The notes: generated by a model not told the origin, from the letters alone. DNA of 64,000 bases from Rutpela maculata (GCA_936432065.2 OW386286.2:110716419-110780418), one strand, 5' to 3'. Counted from the first letter of the stretch, positions 1 to 9,875 are shown. Made by a program: numbers and translations.

Positions 1-1075
1 GATTAAATTGATCGGCATAATTATCGTAAGGTTCGTAATTTAAATGATGAGCTTTTTGCTGGTTAAAGCGGTTAAAATTCGGGTTAGGTTGAATAGCTGA
101 CGGTCTTTGTTGGTTAAAGTTTGGATTCGGCCTTATAGCTGAGGGCCTATTTTGAGGTTGATTAGGTTGGTTTTGAGGGAATGTCCTCTGACCAAATTGA
201 TTGTTTTGAGAGAAATTTTGGAAATTTGGGTTTCCTTGATAATTTGGTCTCTGGAAATTTGATGTCGATGGCATAGACAGTTGCTGTTGCCTTGTACGAC
301 ATTCGTTTATTACATGTCCATTGCGCTTGCAAAATGAACAGAATTTTTGTTGGAAATTTGAAGTTGGTCGTTTTTGTTGTAAAGCAGGATTTTTGACCGG
401 ACTATTTTTCGGAAATTTCTGTTGCTCGAAATAAGAGAGTTGTAGCTCTCTACGAATTCTACTTACAGCTTTCAATATATTTGGAGGGTTGCTGGCACGT
501 ATGATACGGCCTAAGTTTGGTTCTAAACCCGTTAGTAAGTTATTTAAAGTCATCGTTTCGATGAGGTCGGATTGTGCGGTTCTTTGTGTCGAGGTTAAAT
601 TTTGCTTTTGCACTGCAGCGTGCATTTTCGCATTGTGCGTTTGTAAACGCGAAACAAATGTTAAAGCGGATTCACCGGGTAATTGATGAATTCGTTGTAG
701 GTCCTGAATTAGGGCCGTTAGATCTCTGGAATCCCCAAAGTGGGTTTCCAATAGTGCTTTGATTTCTGGCCAGGTGCCAGGGTTACGTGAATTGATTAAT
801 TCGGCAGCTTTGCCTTTCAATTTATTTTTTATGTGGACGGTCAAAAGAATTTTTTGATCTCCGATTGCCATGCTTTGGGTGCAATGACAGGAGTTGAGGA
901 ATGTTTGTAAATTAATGGCATTGCCATCGAATTCAGGTATTAGAGAAAATATTTGAGAGAGCTTGTAAGGCTCAATTTGCTCTGGTTGTGGTTGTTGTTG
1001 TTGTAGTTGTTGTTGTTGTTCGGCTGATGTCGGTGCTATTGGTTGAGCTGTCTCTGGTTGAGCTCTATCTGGCAT
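1..1075 (-). CDS. gag: Gag polyprotein, partial (open to window edge)
   Basis: Starts at the ATG complementary to 1073-1075 and stays open for about 358 codons to the window edge, unlike its homologue in copy 2, which has a stop. It begins MPDRAQPETAQP, then a Gln-rich stretch encoded by CAA repeats, a capsid-like core, and one CCHC zinc knuckle (CSFCKRNGHVINEC) complementary to about 305-345. A repetitive Asn/Gln/Pro-rich tail with NPNFN motifs follows. Gag packages the element RNA and forms the particle. The open frame and the intact four zinc ligands suggest this copy is younger than copy 2. The gag-pol junction is off-window. Confidence 0.9.
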   Translation of the reverse strand, partial: MPDRAQPETAQPIAPTSAEQQQQLQQQQPQPEQIEPYKLSQIFSLIPEFDGNAINLQTFLNSCHCTQSMAIGDQKILLTVHIKNKLKGKAAELINSRNPGTWPEIKALLETHFGDSRDLTALIQDLQRIHQLPGESALTFVSRLQTHNAKMHAAVQKQNLTSTQRTAQSDLIETMTLNNLLTGLEPNLGRIIRASNPPNILKAVSRIRRELQLSYFEQQKFPKNSPVKNPALQQKRPTSNFQQKFCSFCKRNGHVINECRTRQQQLSMPSTSNFQRPNYQGNPNFQNFSQNNQFGQRTFPQNQPNQPQNRPSAIRPNPNFNQQRPSAIQPNPNFNRFNQQKAHHLNYEPYDNYADQFN

Positions 1076-1125
1076 TTTGCTTTTGTGTATTTAGAAATTG
1101 TTTGATTTGCAAGGAAATTGAGTGC

Positions 1126-1353
1126 GTATCAGCAGTATGATACGAAAATTAAATTGAATTGGATTGTTACGTTGCGTGCGTAGAGAAATTGTGCATTAAC
1201 TGTATAATACACAATTGTACCGTATTAGCAGTATAATACGAAAATAAATAGACTTAAAATTAAATGAACTTGTTTCGTTGCGTTTGTAAAGGAATGGATT
1301 CACTTTGACAAGAGAACTGGCTTTGTGCGCCGAGTGTATTAGCAGTATAATAC
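1126..1353. repeat. Leader dyad repeats, copy 1
   Basis: The untranslated leader carries an 18-bp imperfect dyad, GTATTAGCAGTATAATAC, at 1222-1239 and 1336-1353, a variant at 1126-1143 and a weaker one around 1193-1212. The same set occurs in copy 2 at 17304-17522. Its place between primer site and gag suggests protein binding or RNA packaging. This is inference. Confidence 0.65.
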
Positions 1354-1611
1354 ACTTTTAATAAAATAAGTTGCGAAAAATAATAAAATAGTAAAATGGT
1401 ACGAGATGATTCTTAAAATGACTTACGTTAGTTTCGTTTCCATGGGTAGGTTCTTCGTCCGTCAAGGGATTGGGATCCGCCACCACCAGTGAGGAAGGTC
1501 TCCTTGTTCTCGTAGATGTACACGCACTAGTTAGGCACCTTCTGAAGATGTTCTCCTTGTTCTCTTACGCTTCACTACCAGTTAGGCTTCTTGTTCTGAT
1601 GATGTTTACGG

Positions 1612-1629
1612 ATCCTACCGACTGCGCCA
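1612..1629 (-). other. Primer binding site, tRNA-Ser type
   Basis: Reading the minus strand, the LTR end is followed by one base and then TGGCGCAGTCGGTAGGAT. Its first part is complementary to the CCA-ending acceptor stem expected for an insect tRNA-Ser. The same site occurs at 17780-17797 (one mismatch) and 24832-24849. Confidence 0.8.
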
Positions 1630-1630
1630 A

Positions 1631-1993
1631 TGTTAGATCACGGTTCACATGAATGACTTTTTAAAAACTTTTATTTAGTTACATGGAGCCAACGTTGGCT
1701 CTTGGAGAAGGAATATGAATATTAATTAGAAGTGTTTCATTCTAAGTGAGTTTAATAACTGACTTTACAAAGCATGTCTAGTCGTATTTATAACATTCAG
1801 AACCTGAGTAAGCAAAATATAGAACAAAGGAAATGCAATTCGACAGTCATCATAAAATGTGAGAAACAAAGGTGAAACATAATATCTCTAAGATAAGCGA
1901 TTAATAAGAGAAGTCGTTATCATGTAATATGATATACCTGTGAAGGTTTGTTATGGCTAAGTCTTGGTAATAAGCGTATAATTTTATATAACA
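1631..1993 (-). repeat. 5' LTR of gypsy copy 1
   Basis: 363 bp bounded by TGTTA and TAACA. It matches 17799-18165 almost throughout. It borders the primer site on one side and Polinton coding sequence on the other. Confidence 0.88.
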
Positions 1994-2526
1994 TCAATAC
2001 TACTGCGAATGAGTACCAGCTCTTGACGGACATTTAAAATAATTCTTTCAAAGGTCTCTGCGAACCCCAGACATATTTTTAAAGGTATACATGCATCAAA
2101 GTAACCGTTCTCGTCTGCAAAATTATCATCCACATCCGTCCACCCAGCATTTTCTAAGTGATTCGCGTCATTCGGAGTGAATGATGCATATCCCTTCATA
2201 ACAGTCGCGAGGCCTGGATTTCTACTGCTGTCCACAATTTTACCGCTCACTTCGTATCGTATCTCGTCAAACAGATACAATAACCCCATTTTATCAAAGA
2301 CAGCCGTTTTCGAAACCGTACCATCCTCTTTAAGTAACCGGCCCCGCATATACAGCGAACTAGCATACGGCGCAGTATACACATCTTGCTGCTGAATGGG
2401 TATACGAATTTCGTCGTTATTATTTAAATTTCTAATTGAATATGGTCCATGACTATGATTTTCAAAATTAGTTATCGCGGTTTCAAACGTAGGCTTCTCA
2501 AACACGTTTAAAATATTCGGATTCAT
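1994..2526 (-). pseudogene. Polinton major capsid protein, N-terminal fragment cut by the LTR insertion
   Basis: Starts at the ATG complementary to 2524-2526 and encodes about 177 residues before running into the LTR of gypsy copy 1 at 1993, where a chance stop ends it. The N-terminal pattern (a leader, then IQQQDVYTAPYASSLYMRGRL and a KADG-like turn) is that of the double jelly-roll major capsid protein of Polintons, which is normally over 500 residues. The remainder should lie left of the window on the other side of gypsy copy 1. The surviving part has no internal stop. Confidence 0.8.
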
Positions 2527-2634
2527 ATTAGTACTTTGTAACCGAGAGAGTAAAGAAAACGTCTATTTTTAGATGTTAACACCTTGAAGGTTACAGGTGA
2601 ACTGTTTCGAGCGCGAGCAGGTGTTCCTTTTAAA

Positions 2635-3320
2635 CTATTTCTTCTTCAAGTGCAGTCTTACCGTGATGACCTCGCCACGGAAATTAACAAGATCACCGTC
2701 TTGATCGACTATCTTAATTGATATGCTATCTATATGCCTCTTATTAATCGGCAGGTAAATTGCATTAGCGGGACACTATTATTTTATAGCCGGGAGGCAC
2801 GCTAGGAAAAAATTCATGAATAATGTGTACAGATCTATCATTCATGTAACTGCCCGTGATGAGATTACACTCCACGCATATAGCGTTTACTTTTTGAATT
2901 TTTGCCGGGAAATCAGATATATGTTTCTCGAGCAGTTTTAGACGACGAGATGTAAATCCTAACAAACTGCCAATACCACCGGCCTTTTCAAAATTTATCA
3001 TCTTATTGGATTTTATTTCCACTTTTAACGTATTTTTATTGGATACTATAGAAATATGACCATCGTTACCGTGATTCCGAATAAAATGCTTTCTTACGTA
3101 ATTATTTATATCTTCTATTTCATACGAGCCCTCCGGAATTTTTATAAACTTATCGTCTGTATCATAATATATATGATTATTTGTAGCGTCTATGTTCGGT
3201 ATACGCCTCGAAATTTATTAAAGCAAGCGAATATTCAGCGCCGTCTTCAAGGTCTATGGGTGGGGAAAAGTGCGCAGTTAAATTAGATGATTTGCCGGAT
3301 AATGTAAACGTACAAGACAT
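2635..3320 (-). pseudogene. Polinton minor capsid (penton-type) protein, frameshifted
   Basis: Begins at the ATG complementary to 3318-3320 (MSCTFTLSGKSSN) and ends at the TAG complementary to 2635-2637, after a C-terminus GEVITVRLHLKKK. About 228 codons can be followed only by changing frame twice, near 3200 and near 2765. The order is a short N-terminal strand, a conserved INFEAY segment, a segment of charged loops, GGIGSLLGF and a basic C-terminus. The family forms the capsid vertices in Polinton virions. The frameshifts make an intact product unlikely. Confidence 0.78.
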
Positions 3321-3358
3321 GTTGCGGCTTCAAGGTTAGTTCTGAGAATGAACGTGAC

Positions 3359-3723
3359 TTAAAAGCATGACGCATTATATAGAAATTGTAAACACAGATG
3401 TCCACAATTTACATGTCATAAGATTGATACTGCTTGTGATTGTATTCAATAGAACAATTTAAATATTTTATTAATTCGAGAGGAGGCTGTAAATTACCAA
3501 AACTATAATAATAAACGGCTTTCGAACCGTTCTTCCAGTATGCAGTCCAATGAGTACCATTACCGCTATCACTATCCAAGTTCACAATGCCCGTCTCAAT
3601 TTTATGTACGCGTTTAGGTAGTCGGTCTCGCATAAATATTCCTCGAAAATTAGGTATATTTAACATCTTAACATATTTTTTCAGATCCACGTCGGTGAGC
3701 GCTCGATTTGGTAATTTTACTAG
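3359..3723 (-). pseudogene. Adenain-like cysteine protease of the Polinton, inactivated
   Basis: The frame is open from 3723 but has no ATG (GTG is available at 3688-3690). It contains the IPNFRGIFMRDRLPK segment and the catalytic His in NGTHWTAY. The next conserved block reads YYYSFG, with Tyr where the family has its acidic catalytic residue. A stop then occurs at 3409, but the catalytic Cys block (CGHLC) survives in another frame further down, ending at 3359. A frameshift therefore separates the active-site residues. The family matures capsid proteins. It sits next to the PLA2/pX gene as in other Polintons. Confidence 0.8.
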
Positions 3724-4467
3724 TCACTTGCTGTTGGTGTTTTTATTCATGTATAGTCCAAGTCCCGTTCGATAGGGACGAAGATAGAGTCCCTTACCGA
3801 GGGCGATACTCTCCATAGCTTGATTGTGACGTTTAGATTCTTTAAGCTGGGAGGCTGCCGCCTGAGAATCTCTTACAGCTTTCGCTATACCTGCAGATCC
3901 ACCGGCTAGCGCTCCCAGAGCACTAAGTCCAGCAAATATTGGCATTAGCGGTAGAACGCCGCCTGTCTTCGGTATAGGAATAACGCGAGCAGCCATCGGT
4001 GATACTTTTTTATCTTTTTTAATACGCTGCACTGCACGAGAGGCCTTTTTAATAGCATCTCCGACGGAGGGAGCTCCACGTACTAGTTTACGAATTTTAT
4101 TGGATATTTTTTTAAACGTCATCGTACCGCCTGATTTTCTTTTTTTACATCCCAAGCCTAATTTAACTTTAGCACCCATGATGCCTGCTACACCGGCTGC
4201 TGCCGCTCTTTCTCCAATGGATGAATCCCTAGCAAATACACGCTTCAGAGCACGTTTTGTCAATTCTTTATCGGCAATATGCCGTCCTTTCGCATCATTG
4301 ACTTTAGAATATTGTATGTCGTGGTCACGACACGCCTCATCTAGATCATTAATTCCGCGATCTCCTCGCGCCAGTCTTTTTTCTAATTTAGTACCCGGAC
4401 CGCAGAAACGATAGCCAGGGATATGGGCTTCGAAAGGTAATTTATTTATGAGAGTGTTTACAGCCAT
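3724..4467 (-). CDS. Polinton virion protein with PLA2-like domain and pX/pVI-like hydrophobic segment
   Basis: Intact 247-codon frame from the ATG complementary to 4465-4467. Residues 17-54 resemble the secreted/parvovirus-type phospholipase A2: Ca-loop CGPGT at 22-26 and a catalytic DEACRDHDIQY with His49-Asp50. Residues 63-155 are Lys/Arg rich. Residues 170-197 form a Gly/Ala/Leu-rich hydrophobic stretch like that of adenovirus core/pVI-type proteins, and the C-terminus has a GLYLRPYRTGLGLY motif. Known relatives in adintoviruses are minor virion proteins thought to help membrane escape. This is one of two Polinton genes here with no visible break. Its stop lies immediately before the protease frame, consistent with one transcript for both. 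Confidence 0.82.
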   Translation of the reverse strand: MAVNTLINKLPFEAHIPGYRFCGPGTKLEKRLARGDRGINDLDEACRDHDIQYSKVNDAKGRHIADKELTKRALKRVFARDSSIGERAAAAGVAGIMGAKVKLGLGCKKRKSGGTMTFKKISNKIRKLVRGAPSVGDAIKKASRAVQRIKKDKKVSPMAARVIPIPKTGGVLPLMPIFAGLSALGALAGGSAGIAKAVRDSQAAASQLKESKRHNQAMESIALGKGLYLRPYRTGLGLYMNKNTNSK

Positions 4468-4563
4468 GTTACCTCTGTCGCATGTAATAGTAGACTGAGG
4501 TGTTACAGGTGATCGAAAGCTATTTATACTTAAACTCCAGGTGCAAATACCTCAGTGTCAATC
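4468..4563. promoter_or_regulatory. Divergent Polinton promoter region
   Basis: The 96 bp between the start codons of the PLA2/pX gene (minus) and the ATPase gene (plus) must serve both. A TATTTATACTT box lies at about 4521-4531. The minus-strand motif TCACCTGTAAC at about 4503-4513 recurs at about 2592-2602 upstream of the capsid gene. Confidence 0.5.
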
Positions 4564-5210
4564 ATGCGTTTCATCAAGACAGGTAACAGTCTGAAAATCG
4601 ATAATCTCGATTTCGATAGTCATGTGAAAAAAGATAGTAGACATGGTTCTCTGTTACCCGACAGCATCAGGTGTATCATATGTGGACCTTCAAATTGTGG
4701 GAAAACAAACATCGTGATAAGCCTGCTGACTCATCCACACTCTTGCGTTTCAAGAATGTTTACGTCTACTCGAAATCTCTCTACCAGCCTAAATATGAAT
4801 ATCTTAGAAAAGTACTCGGCTCGATCGTGGGATATCATGAATTCAAGGATAGCGATGTAATAATGGCGCCTGCGCAAGGTAAAATTAATTCAATCAAAGT
4901 GTGATGCGTGACTGCTTCAGCATGGGGCGGCATAAACAGATAGACAGCTTCTACCTCTGTCACCTATACCCGCATTCCAAAACATCTGATAAGAGACAAT
5001 GCAAATTTACTGATATTATTCAAGCAGGATGACATGAATCTTAGACATGTATATTCCGATCACGTTAATACCGATATGAGCTTTGAGGATTTCAAACATA
5101 TGTGCTCGTTATGTTGGAAAGATAAATACGGATTCCTAGTGATAGATAAAGATAGCGATATCAAATATGGCCGATACAGAAAGGGGTTTGACGAGTATAT
5201 ATACCTGTGA
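4564..5210 (+). pseudogene. Polinton FtsK/HerA-type packaging ATPase, frameshifted and partly deleted
   Basis: The ATG at 4564 is preferred over an upstream in-frame GTG at 4555. Walker A is GPSNCGKT at residues 41-48. The frame breaks near 4730 and continues as a segment ending in stops near 4903. The region that should hold Walker B is missing. The downstream GRHKQIDSFYLC block and the C-terminal RDNANLLILFKQD, WKDKYGF and GRYRKGFDEYI blocks are found in other frames, ending with TGA at 5208-5210. The family pumps DNA into the capsid. The missing Walker B and at least two frameshifts make this copy non-functional. Confidence 0.85.
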
Positions 5211-5241
5211 TTTTACTATCTCAATCAGTTGATAATTACAC

Positions 5242-6116
5242 ATGTTATCTGACGCGCCTGTCGACATGGACATTACTAATAAAATTATAGAAGCTCGGAA
5301 AGCCGTAAAGCGCAAATTAGAGGCACTCAAAATGCACGATCTGCAAATCGAAAAGTCTTTTGCCCCAATCACCGCACCTTTACATTCAATAGCTAAACAT
5401 ATCAAGCTTGAGACGGACGAGAATTTAAACATTAAGAAAAAGTCTGAACCCTCAGAGGATGAAAAAAATATTAATATTACACCGCCGATTGTCGACTCTG
5501 AAGAAGGCGACCAGTCAGATGAGGAGTATCTTGAGAAATTTAGCGATCTGTCTAAAACGTATATATCTGAGATGATGCGTGATACTGAAAATACACATGA
5601 TTTCCGATATGGTGTACGATATAATCCCGAAGAAGATAAATATTATATTGGAAATTCTGCCATTCAGTTTGACGGTGACAATTTAATAATAAATAATAAA
5701 GAGTATCAGGGCACTCGCGGTCTTTATGAATTACTATTTAAAAACGTTCGCATCACTATAACTATGATGATAAGAAACAGTACATTGATATTGTAAAAAG
5801 CACTAGCGCACATAAGAGAAATTATGATTCTGAAAAGCAAAAATCCGGTAGTAAGTACCTACGTATTATTAAACCGATGCTTTACGCTCGCGAACCTCGA
5901 CAACGTGCTCCTGGTAAAGTAAGAGGCGGTGAATTAATGATGCAGGTCACCGATAATGCTATTGATTACGTCTATTGGGACGATCCTAATGAACTCGTCG
6001 ACCGTCTTAGGCTTTTGATAGCTTCACAGGAGGCAGGCAATTCAAGTCATACGAATGAAATAAATAGAATTTTAGAGGAACTATTAGAAAGTAAAATAAT
6101 CGAACCGCTGGATTAA
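5242..6116 (+). pseudogene. Conserved Polinton protein of unknown function, one frameshift
   Basis: The ATG at 5242 opens 184 codons. After a frameshift near 5750 the reading continues in another frame and ends at 6116. The first part has a coiled-coil-like charged region (residues 8-30) and an acidic middle. The conserved part contains YLEKFSDLS, a YYIGNS strand and GLYELLFK, and after the shift DYVYWDDPNELVDRLRLL and SHTNEINRILEEL. This pattern is characteristic of a protein found in insect Polintons between ATPase and integrase. I do not know its role. Confidence 0.7.
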
Positions 6117-6151
6117 TTTAACAGTACGTAAATTATTGTTGAACTGTAAAC

Positions 6152-7084
6152 ATGTCTGCTAATAAAAGAGATATTGTTAATGAAATACATAAGCCGGCTA
6201 GAATTAACTTTAAGAGACGAAAAGTCGTAGTTAGAGGTTTAAATGAATTGCTTCAGGCTGACTTAGTCAAAATGATTCCATATGCTAATTACAATAAAAA
6301 TTATAAATATATTCTCATTGTAATTGATGTTTTTTCAAAGTACGTATGGGCTGAACCAGTTAAATCTAAATCTGGTGTAAATGTTACTCGAGCTATGGAA
6401 AAAATATTAGTCACAGATAAACGAATCCCCGTCAATTTACAAACTGATAATGGAACCGAATTTTGTAATATTAATTTTCAAAAATTAATGAAAAAATATA
6501 AAATTAATCATTATTCTTCGTATAGCACTAAAAAATGTTCAGTAGTCGAACGCGTAAATAGGACTATAAAATCTATGATGTATAAGGAATTTAGTATAAA
6601 TGGTTCTTTTCGGTGGTATAATTTACTTGCTGATATTATTAAGAAATATAATAATACTAGGCATCATACCATCGGCATGAAACCTGTAGATGTAAATAAA
6701 AAGAATGAAAAAATACTCTTGAAATCCGTTTACAATTATCTTACAATTACATACTCGCAATTACCTAAATTTAAAATTAACGATCATATGAGAATAAGCA
6801 AGTACAGAGGCGTGTTCGATAAAGGTTATACTCCTAATTGGTCTAATGAAATATTTACTATTTCAAAAATTAATTATACCAGCCCCATAACATACTTACT
6901 GACTGATGCACAGAAACAGCCAATAGAAGGATGCTTCTATACTGAAGAACTGCAGAAGGTTAAACATTCAGACATGTATCTCGTTGAGAAAGTTTTAAGG
7001 AAGAAAGGAAATAAGGTTTTTGTTAAATGGCTTGGATTTGACAGTTCCCATAACAGTTGGATGGAAAAAAGTAGCATTGTTTAA
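6152..7084 (+). CDS. Polinton integrase (retroviral-type, with chromodomain)
   Basis: Intact 310-codon frame. The catalytic triad is Asp37 (QADLVKM), Asp99 (QTDNGTEF) and Glu133 (VVERVNRTIK). The core sits at roughly residues 30-200 and also has the conserved VIDVFSKYVWAEP. The C-terminus (about 275-310) is a chromodomain: YLVEKVLRKKGNKVFVKWLG followed by NSWM. It has no N-terminal zinc finger, as is usual in short Polinton integrases. It inserts the element with 6-bp duplications in known cases. It lies last in the plus-strand gene set, beside what should be the element end, and shows no damage. Confidence 0.93.
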   Translation: MSANKRDIVNEIHKPARINFKRRKVVVRGLNELLQADLVKMIPYANYNKNYKYILIVIDVFSKYVWAEPVKSKSGVNVTRAMEKILVTDKRIPVNLQTDNGTEFCNINFQKLMKKYKINHYSSYSTKKCSVVERVNRTIKSMMYKEFSINGSFRWYNLLADIIKKYNNTRHHTIGMKPVDVNKKNEKILLKSVYNYLTITYSQLPKFKINDHMRISKYRGVFDKGYTPNWSNEIFTISKINYTSPITYLLTDAQKQPIEGCFYTEELQKVKHSDMYLVEKVLRKKGNKVFVKWLGFDSSHNSWMEKSSIV

Positions 7085-7099
7085 TTTTTTATGCACTTA

Positions 7100-7131
7100 T
7101 ATTAATTATTATTATTATTATTATCATTATT
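7100..7131. repeat. Short TAA-type microsatellite at Dong 3' end
   Basis: An interrupted run of ATT units (TAA on the minus strand). With the longer run at 9703-9759 it brackets the Dong-like element and is probably the original target. Confidence 0.8.
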
Positions 7132-9703
7132 TTTTTTAGCGAGCTAAAAACCAGTCACCCTTTTCTGTGGCTCCGACCCTCACAAAGGGGAGCTGGTAGT
7201 ACCGTTAGCCACTCCCCACGCCCGTGGGGTAAGTGACTACTGGGTCCGGGAATCGTGTGCCCTGAGCAGACGTAATGAACCAAGAATGACGGCCTTCTGC
7301 ATTCTGCCGGCTAAGATCTCTGCCGAGTTTCGGCATGCCGGTATGATCTTGAGTTCCGAAAGCAGTGTGTGTCTCGTTCCACCGAGGGCTCCTATAATCA
7401 GTACCACTATCTTAACAGTATGGTCTGGATACAGTCTGCGGAGTTCGAAGAGCAGATCTCGATATTTTGTCCGTTTTTCCTCCTAAGACAATGTTGTTCT
7501 CCGCGGGAGCCGAGAACTCCACGACGAACATTGTCTTGAGTTGATGGTCGAGGAGTACTACGTCAGGCTTGTTGGCTTGTATTTGCCTGACGGTGGGAAA
7601 AGAGTAGTTCTAATAAATTAGACACTTCTCATTTCCCACAACGGACTCAATATCCCCCGAAGCGTAAGGCAGCACTGGTGTCTCGTCTATCCCATACGAG
7701 TGCCTTAGGTGATAATAAAGCACTCGTAATGCTCCGTCGTGCCTCTGGATATAGGCCGAGACTGCATATGTCGGACAAGCCGACAACAGGTGCATTAAAG
7801 TCTCTGGCGCCCTGCGGCAGGCCCTGCAGCTGACATCTGTACCCATGACATGACTACGATAGACGAGGGTATTAAATACACCATCCTGGCAAGCCATTAT
7901 GAATCCCTCGGTCTCAGACTTCAGCCCGGCTGACCTTAAGAAGGCAAAGGTCAGCCTTTCGGATAAGCCAAGGTTCTCTATATTTTTATAGAAAACTCCA
8001 TGCATTGGCTTATCCGTGTGAAGCTGCAGAAAGATGTTGTGTTCTGCAGCTTTAATTTGGGCTTTTCGTCGAGCAGGTTCCAACTCGGTGACAGAGTCGG
8101 GATTCACCCGCTCGACGTCGAAGGAGAGACCAAGTTCATCGGCTGCTCTTTGTGCTACCTTAAACAAAAAGGCTCCTATTCCTGCACTTTCATGGTCTCG
8201 GACCATGCAGAGGAGGGGATCCGAACTCCTGATGACCTTACAGGCTCCATCCAGAACCATCCTATTATGGAGACTCTCCAAACTCGAGAGTCCACGGCCT
8301 CCCCGATGTCGTGGGAGGTATAGCCGTGGAACGGACGATTTAGGATGCAAACTTCTATTGAGATGCATCTTCTTGCGGGTTCCTACGTCGAGTTGACGCA
8401 ACTCCTCTCGAGTCCATTTCACTACTCCAAAGGAGTAGAGTAGGATCGGAACGGCAAGCATGTTGGTAGCAGACACCTTGTTCTTCCCCGACAGTTCTGA
8501 GGACCAGATCTGTCGGAGTCGGTGCTGATATTTGCCGCGGAGAGCGTTTTTCACTACACCCACTTCTTGGGTGGAGCGTTGCTCGACACCCAAGTAAGTG
8601 TACGACTCTCCGGCATCTAGATGATGTAAGATGCTTCCGTCAACGAGTTGCGCGTCCTCTCCGTAGTTCCCGCATCGTCCTCTCTTGAGATGGACCAGTG
8701 CACATTTGTCCAACCCGAACTCCATACCGACAGCCTGCGTGTACTCCTGTACCACCCTGAGGGACTGGTGTAGGTCCCTCTCTCCGAAGGCATAAATTTT
8801 AAGGTCATCCATGTAAAACAGATGGGTGACCTTATGCCTCCTATCGCCGGGGGTACCGCAGTTATATCCACGGGTTTTCCGGAGCGAAACGGATAATGGC
8901 AGTAGTGAGATGCAAAACAGAAGGGGGCTGAGGGAGTCTCCCTGAAATACTCCCCTTCTGAATGTTACCGACTCCGTCTGGACTCTATCGTTACCCGATG
9001 TAATGGTAAAGCGAGTCCTCCAGAGCGGCATCAGTTCTTCGATGCATCTCACTACGGGACCGGGTACCGCAAGATATTGGAGCAAGTGAACAATAAGCTC
9101 ATGCGATGTCATATCAAATGCCTTGCGGTAGTCGATCCAGGCCATGGAGAGGTTCCGCTTATACTGCACGGAGTCCTGCGTGACACATCTGTCAATCAAC
9201 AGGTTCTCCTTGCAGCCAGCGACACCTCTCTTCGACCCTCGTTGCTCATATATCCGTTCGTAAACCGGTTCAACTGCGTGGAGCACTCGCATGTACAAGA
9301 TGCGCGTTTAAACAGGTTATCGGTCGGTAGTTCCTTGGGTTGGACAAATCTCCGTTCTTAGGGATCAGCACTGTCCGCCCTTCAACCACCCAAGAAGGAA
9401 TTTGCTGCTCCCCATTTAGCCAGGCATTAAAAATTATGGCCAAATGGTGGTGGGTGCTCGGTAACTTTTTCCACCAAAAGTTATTTATCCCATCGGGACC
9501 TGGAGCAGCAAAGTTCTTAGAGCCCTCGTGAGCTCTTCGAACCTCTTCTGGGGTTATTGGTTGGCACACTTCCTGTGGTTGTTGAAACCTTTGACAAAAG
9601 GTTTCAAAGTGTGCAAGGGCCGGAGAGTCTCGGTTGAGTGGAAGCTTCTCCTCGTAAAGCGTTTTCCAGAAATTTTCCACCTGATCTACAGTCGGCGGAT
9701 TCT
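7132..9703 (-). mobile_element. Dong/R4-like non-LTR retrotransposon, 5' truncated
   Basis: Minus-strand element with an R2-clade RT, a zinc-binding region and a restriction-like endonuclease (RLE), flanked on both sides by TAA-type repeats. Known Dong elements of the R4 clade insert into TAA repeats, so gene content and target agree. The 3' UTR is 7132-7236. At the 5' side the coding sequence begins abruptly at 9702 next to the repeat, so the N-terminus and 5' UTR are missing. Confidence 0.85.
7237..9702 (-). pseudogene. RT-RLE polyprotein of the Dong/R4-like element, broken
   Basis: Begins inside the RT (VDQVENFWKTLYEEKLP). RT blocks follow: AAPGPDGINNFWW, NYRPITCL, then after a frameshift near 9290 MAWIDYRKAFDM, GVFQGDSLSPLLF and the catalytic FYMDDL. 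A CRAC...H...C zinc-binding block (ETLMHLLSACP) comes after the thumb. An in-frame TAG near 7611 is followed by the endonuclease core (PDVVLLD and VVEFSAP), then a frameshift near 7485, a KRTKYRDLLFELRRLYP helix and the stop at 7237-7239. The key residues of both enzymes are still present, but at least two frameshifts and one stop separate them. Confidence 0.87.
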
Positions 9704-9704
9704 C

Positions 9705-9759
<55 letters not shown>
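9703..9759. repeat. (ATT)n microsatellite
   Basis: About 18 perfect ATT units next to the truncated 5' end of the Dong-like element. The minus strand could be read as poly-Asn, but that is a by-product of the repeat. Confidence 0.95.
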
Positions 9760-9875
9760 GCTATTATTTTTATAGGTTATGTATTCCATGTACATATATA
9801 AGCTTTATTACTGTATTATGCGTTCAGATAAATAAAATTATATATTATAAAATTTTTTATTTTTTTTATTTTTCG
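9760..9875. other. AT-rich sequence with no gene
   Basis: Short AT-rich stretch between the microsatellite and the 3' region of gypsy copy 2. The LTR expected here (starting TGTTAGATC) is absent, so the 3' end of copy 2 has been lost. Confidence 0.6.

Larger units (their letters stand above)
1..1993 (-). mobile_element. Ty3/gypsy-like LTR retrotransposon, copy 1 (5' part; runs off the window)
   Basis: Minus-strand element: 5' LTR at 1631-1993, primer binding site at 1612-1629, leader, then gag running off the left edge. It is closely similar along its whole length to the copy ending at 18165. The right end abuts Polinton capsid coding sequence at 1994, so the element landed inside that gene. 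The 3' half and the second target-site copy lie outside the window, so the target duplication cannot be checked. Confidence 0.93.
1994..7131. mobile_element. Polinton/Maverick (adintovirus-like) DNA transposon, interrupted
   Basis: Contiguous block with the Polinton morphogenesis and integration set: major capsid, minor capsid, adenain-like protease and a PLA2/pX-like protein on the minus strand; FtsK/HerA-type ATPase, a conserved Polinton protein and a retroviral-type integrase on the plus strand. The protein-primed DNA polymerase B and the terminal inverted repeats are not in the window. The left part is probably beyond gypsy copy 1, and the right end was lost or is hidden at the Dong insertion just after the integrase. 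Four genes carry frameshifts, so the copy is probably dead. Confidence 0.93.

Noticed and set aside
3056..3286. Plus-strand hydrophobic frame
   Set aside because: It is the opposite strand of the Polinton minor capsid gene.
8000..8396. Plus-strand frames of 107 and 120 codons
   Set aside because: Shadows of the Dong RT on the other strand.
9604..9795. Open frame with a poly-Asn run
   Set aside because: It is the (ATT)n microsatellite read in one frame; flanks are RT coding sequence in another frame.
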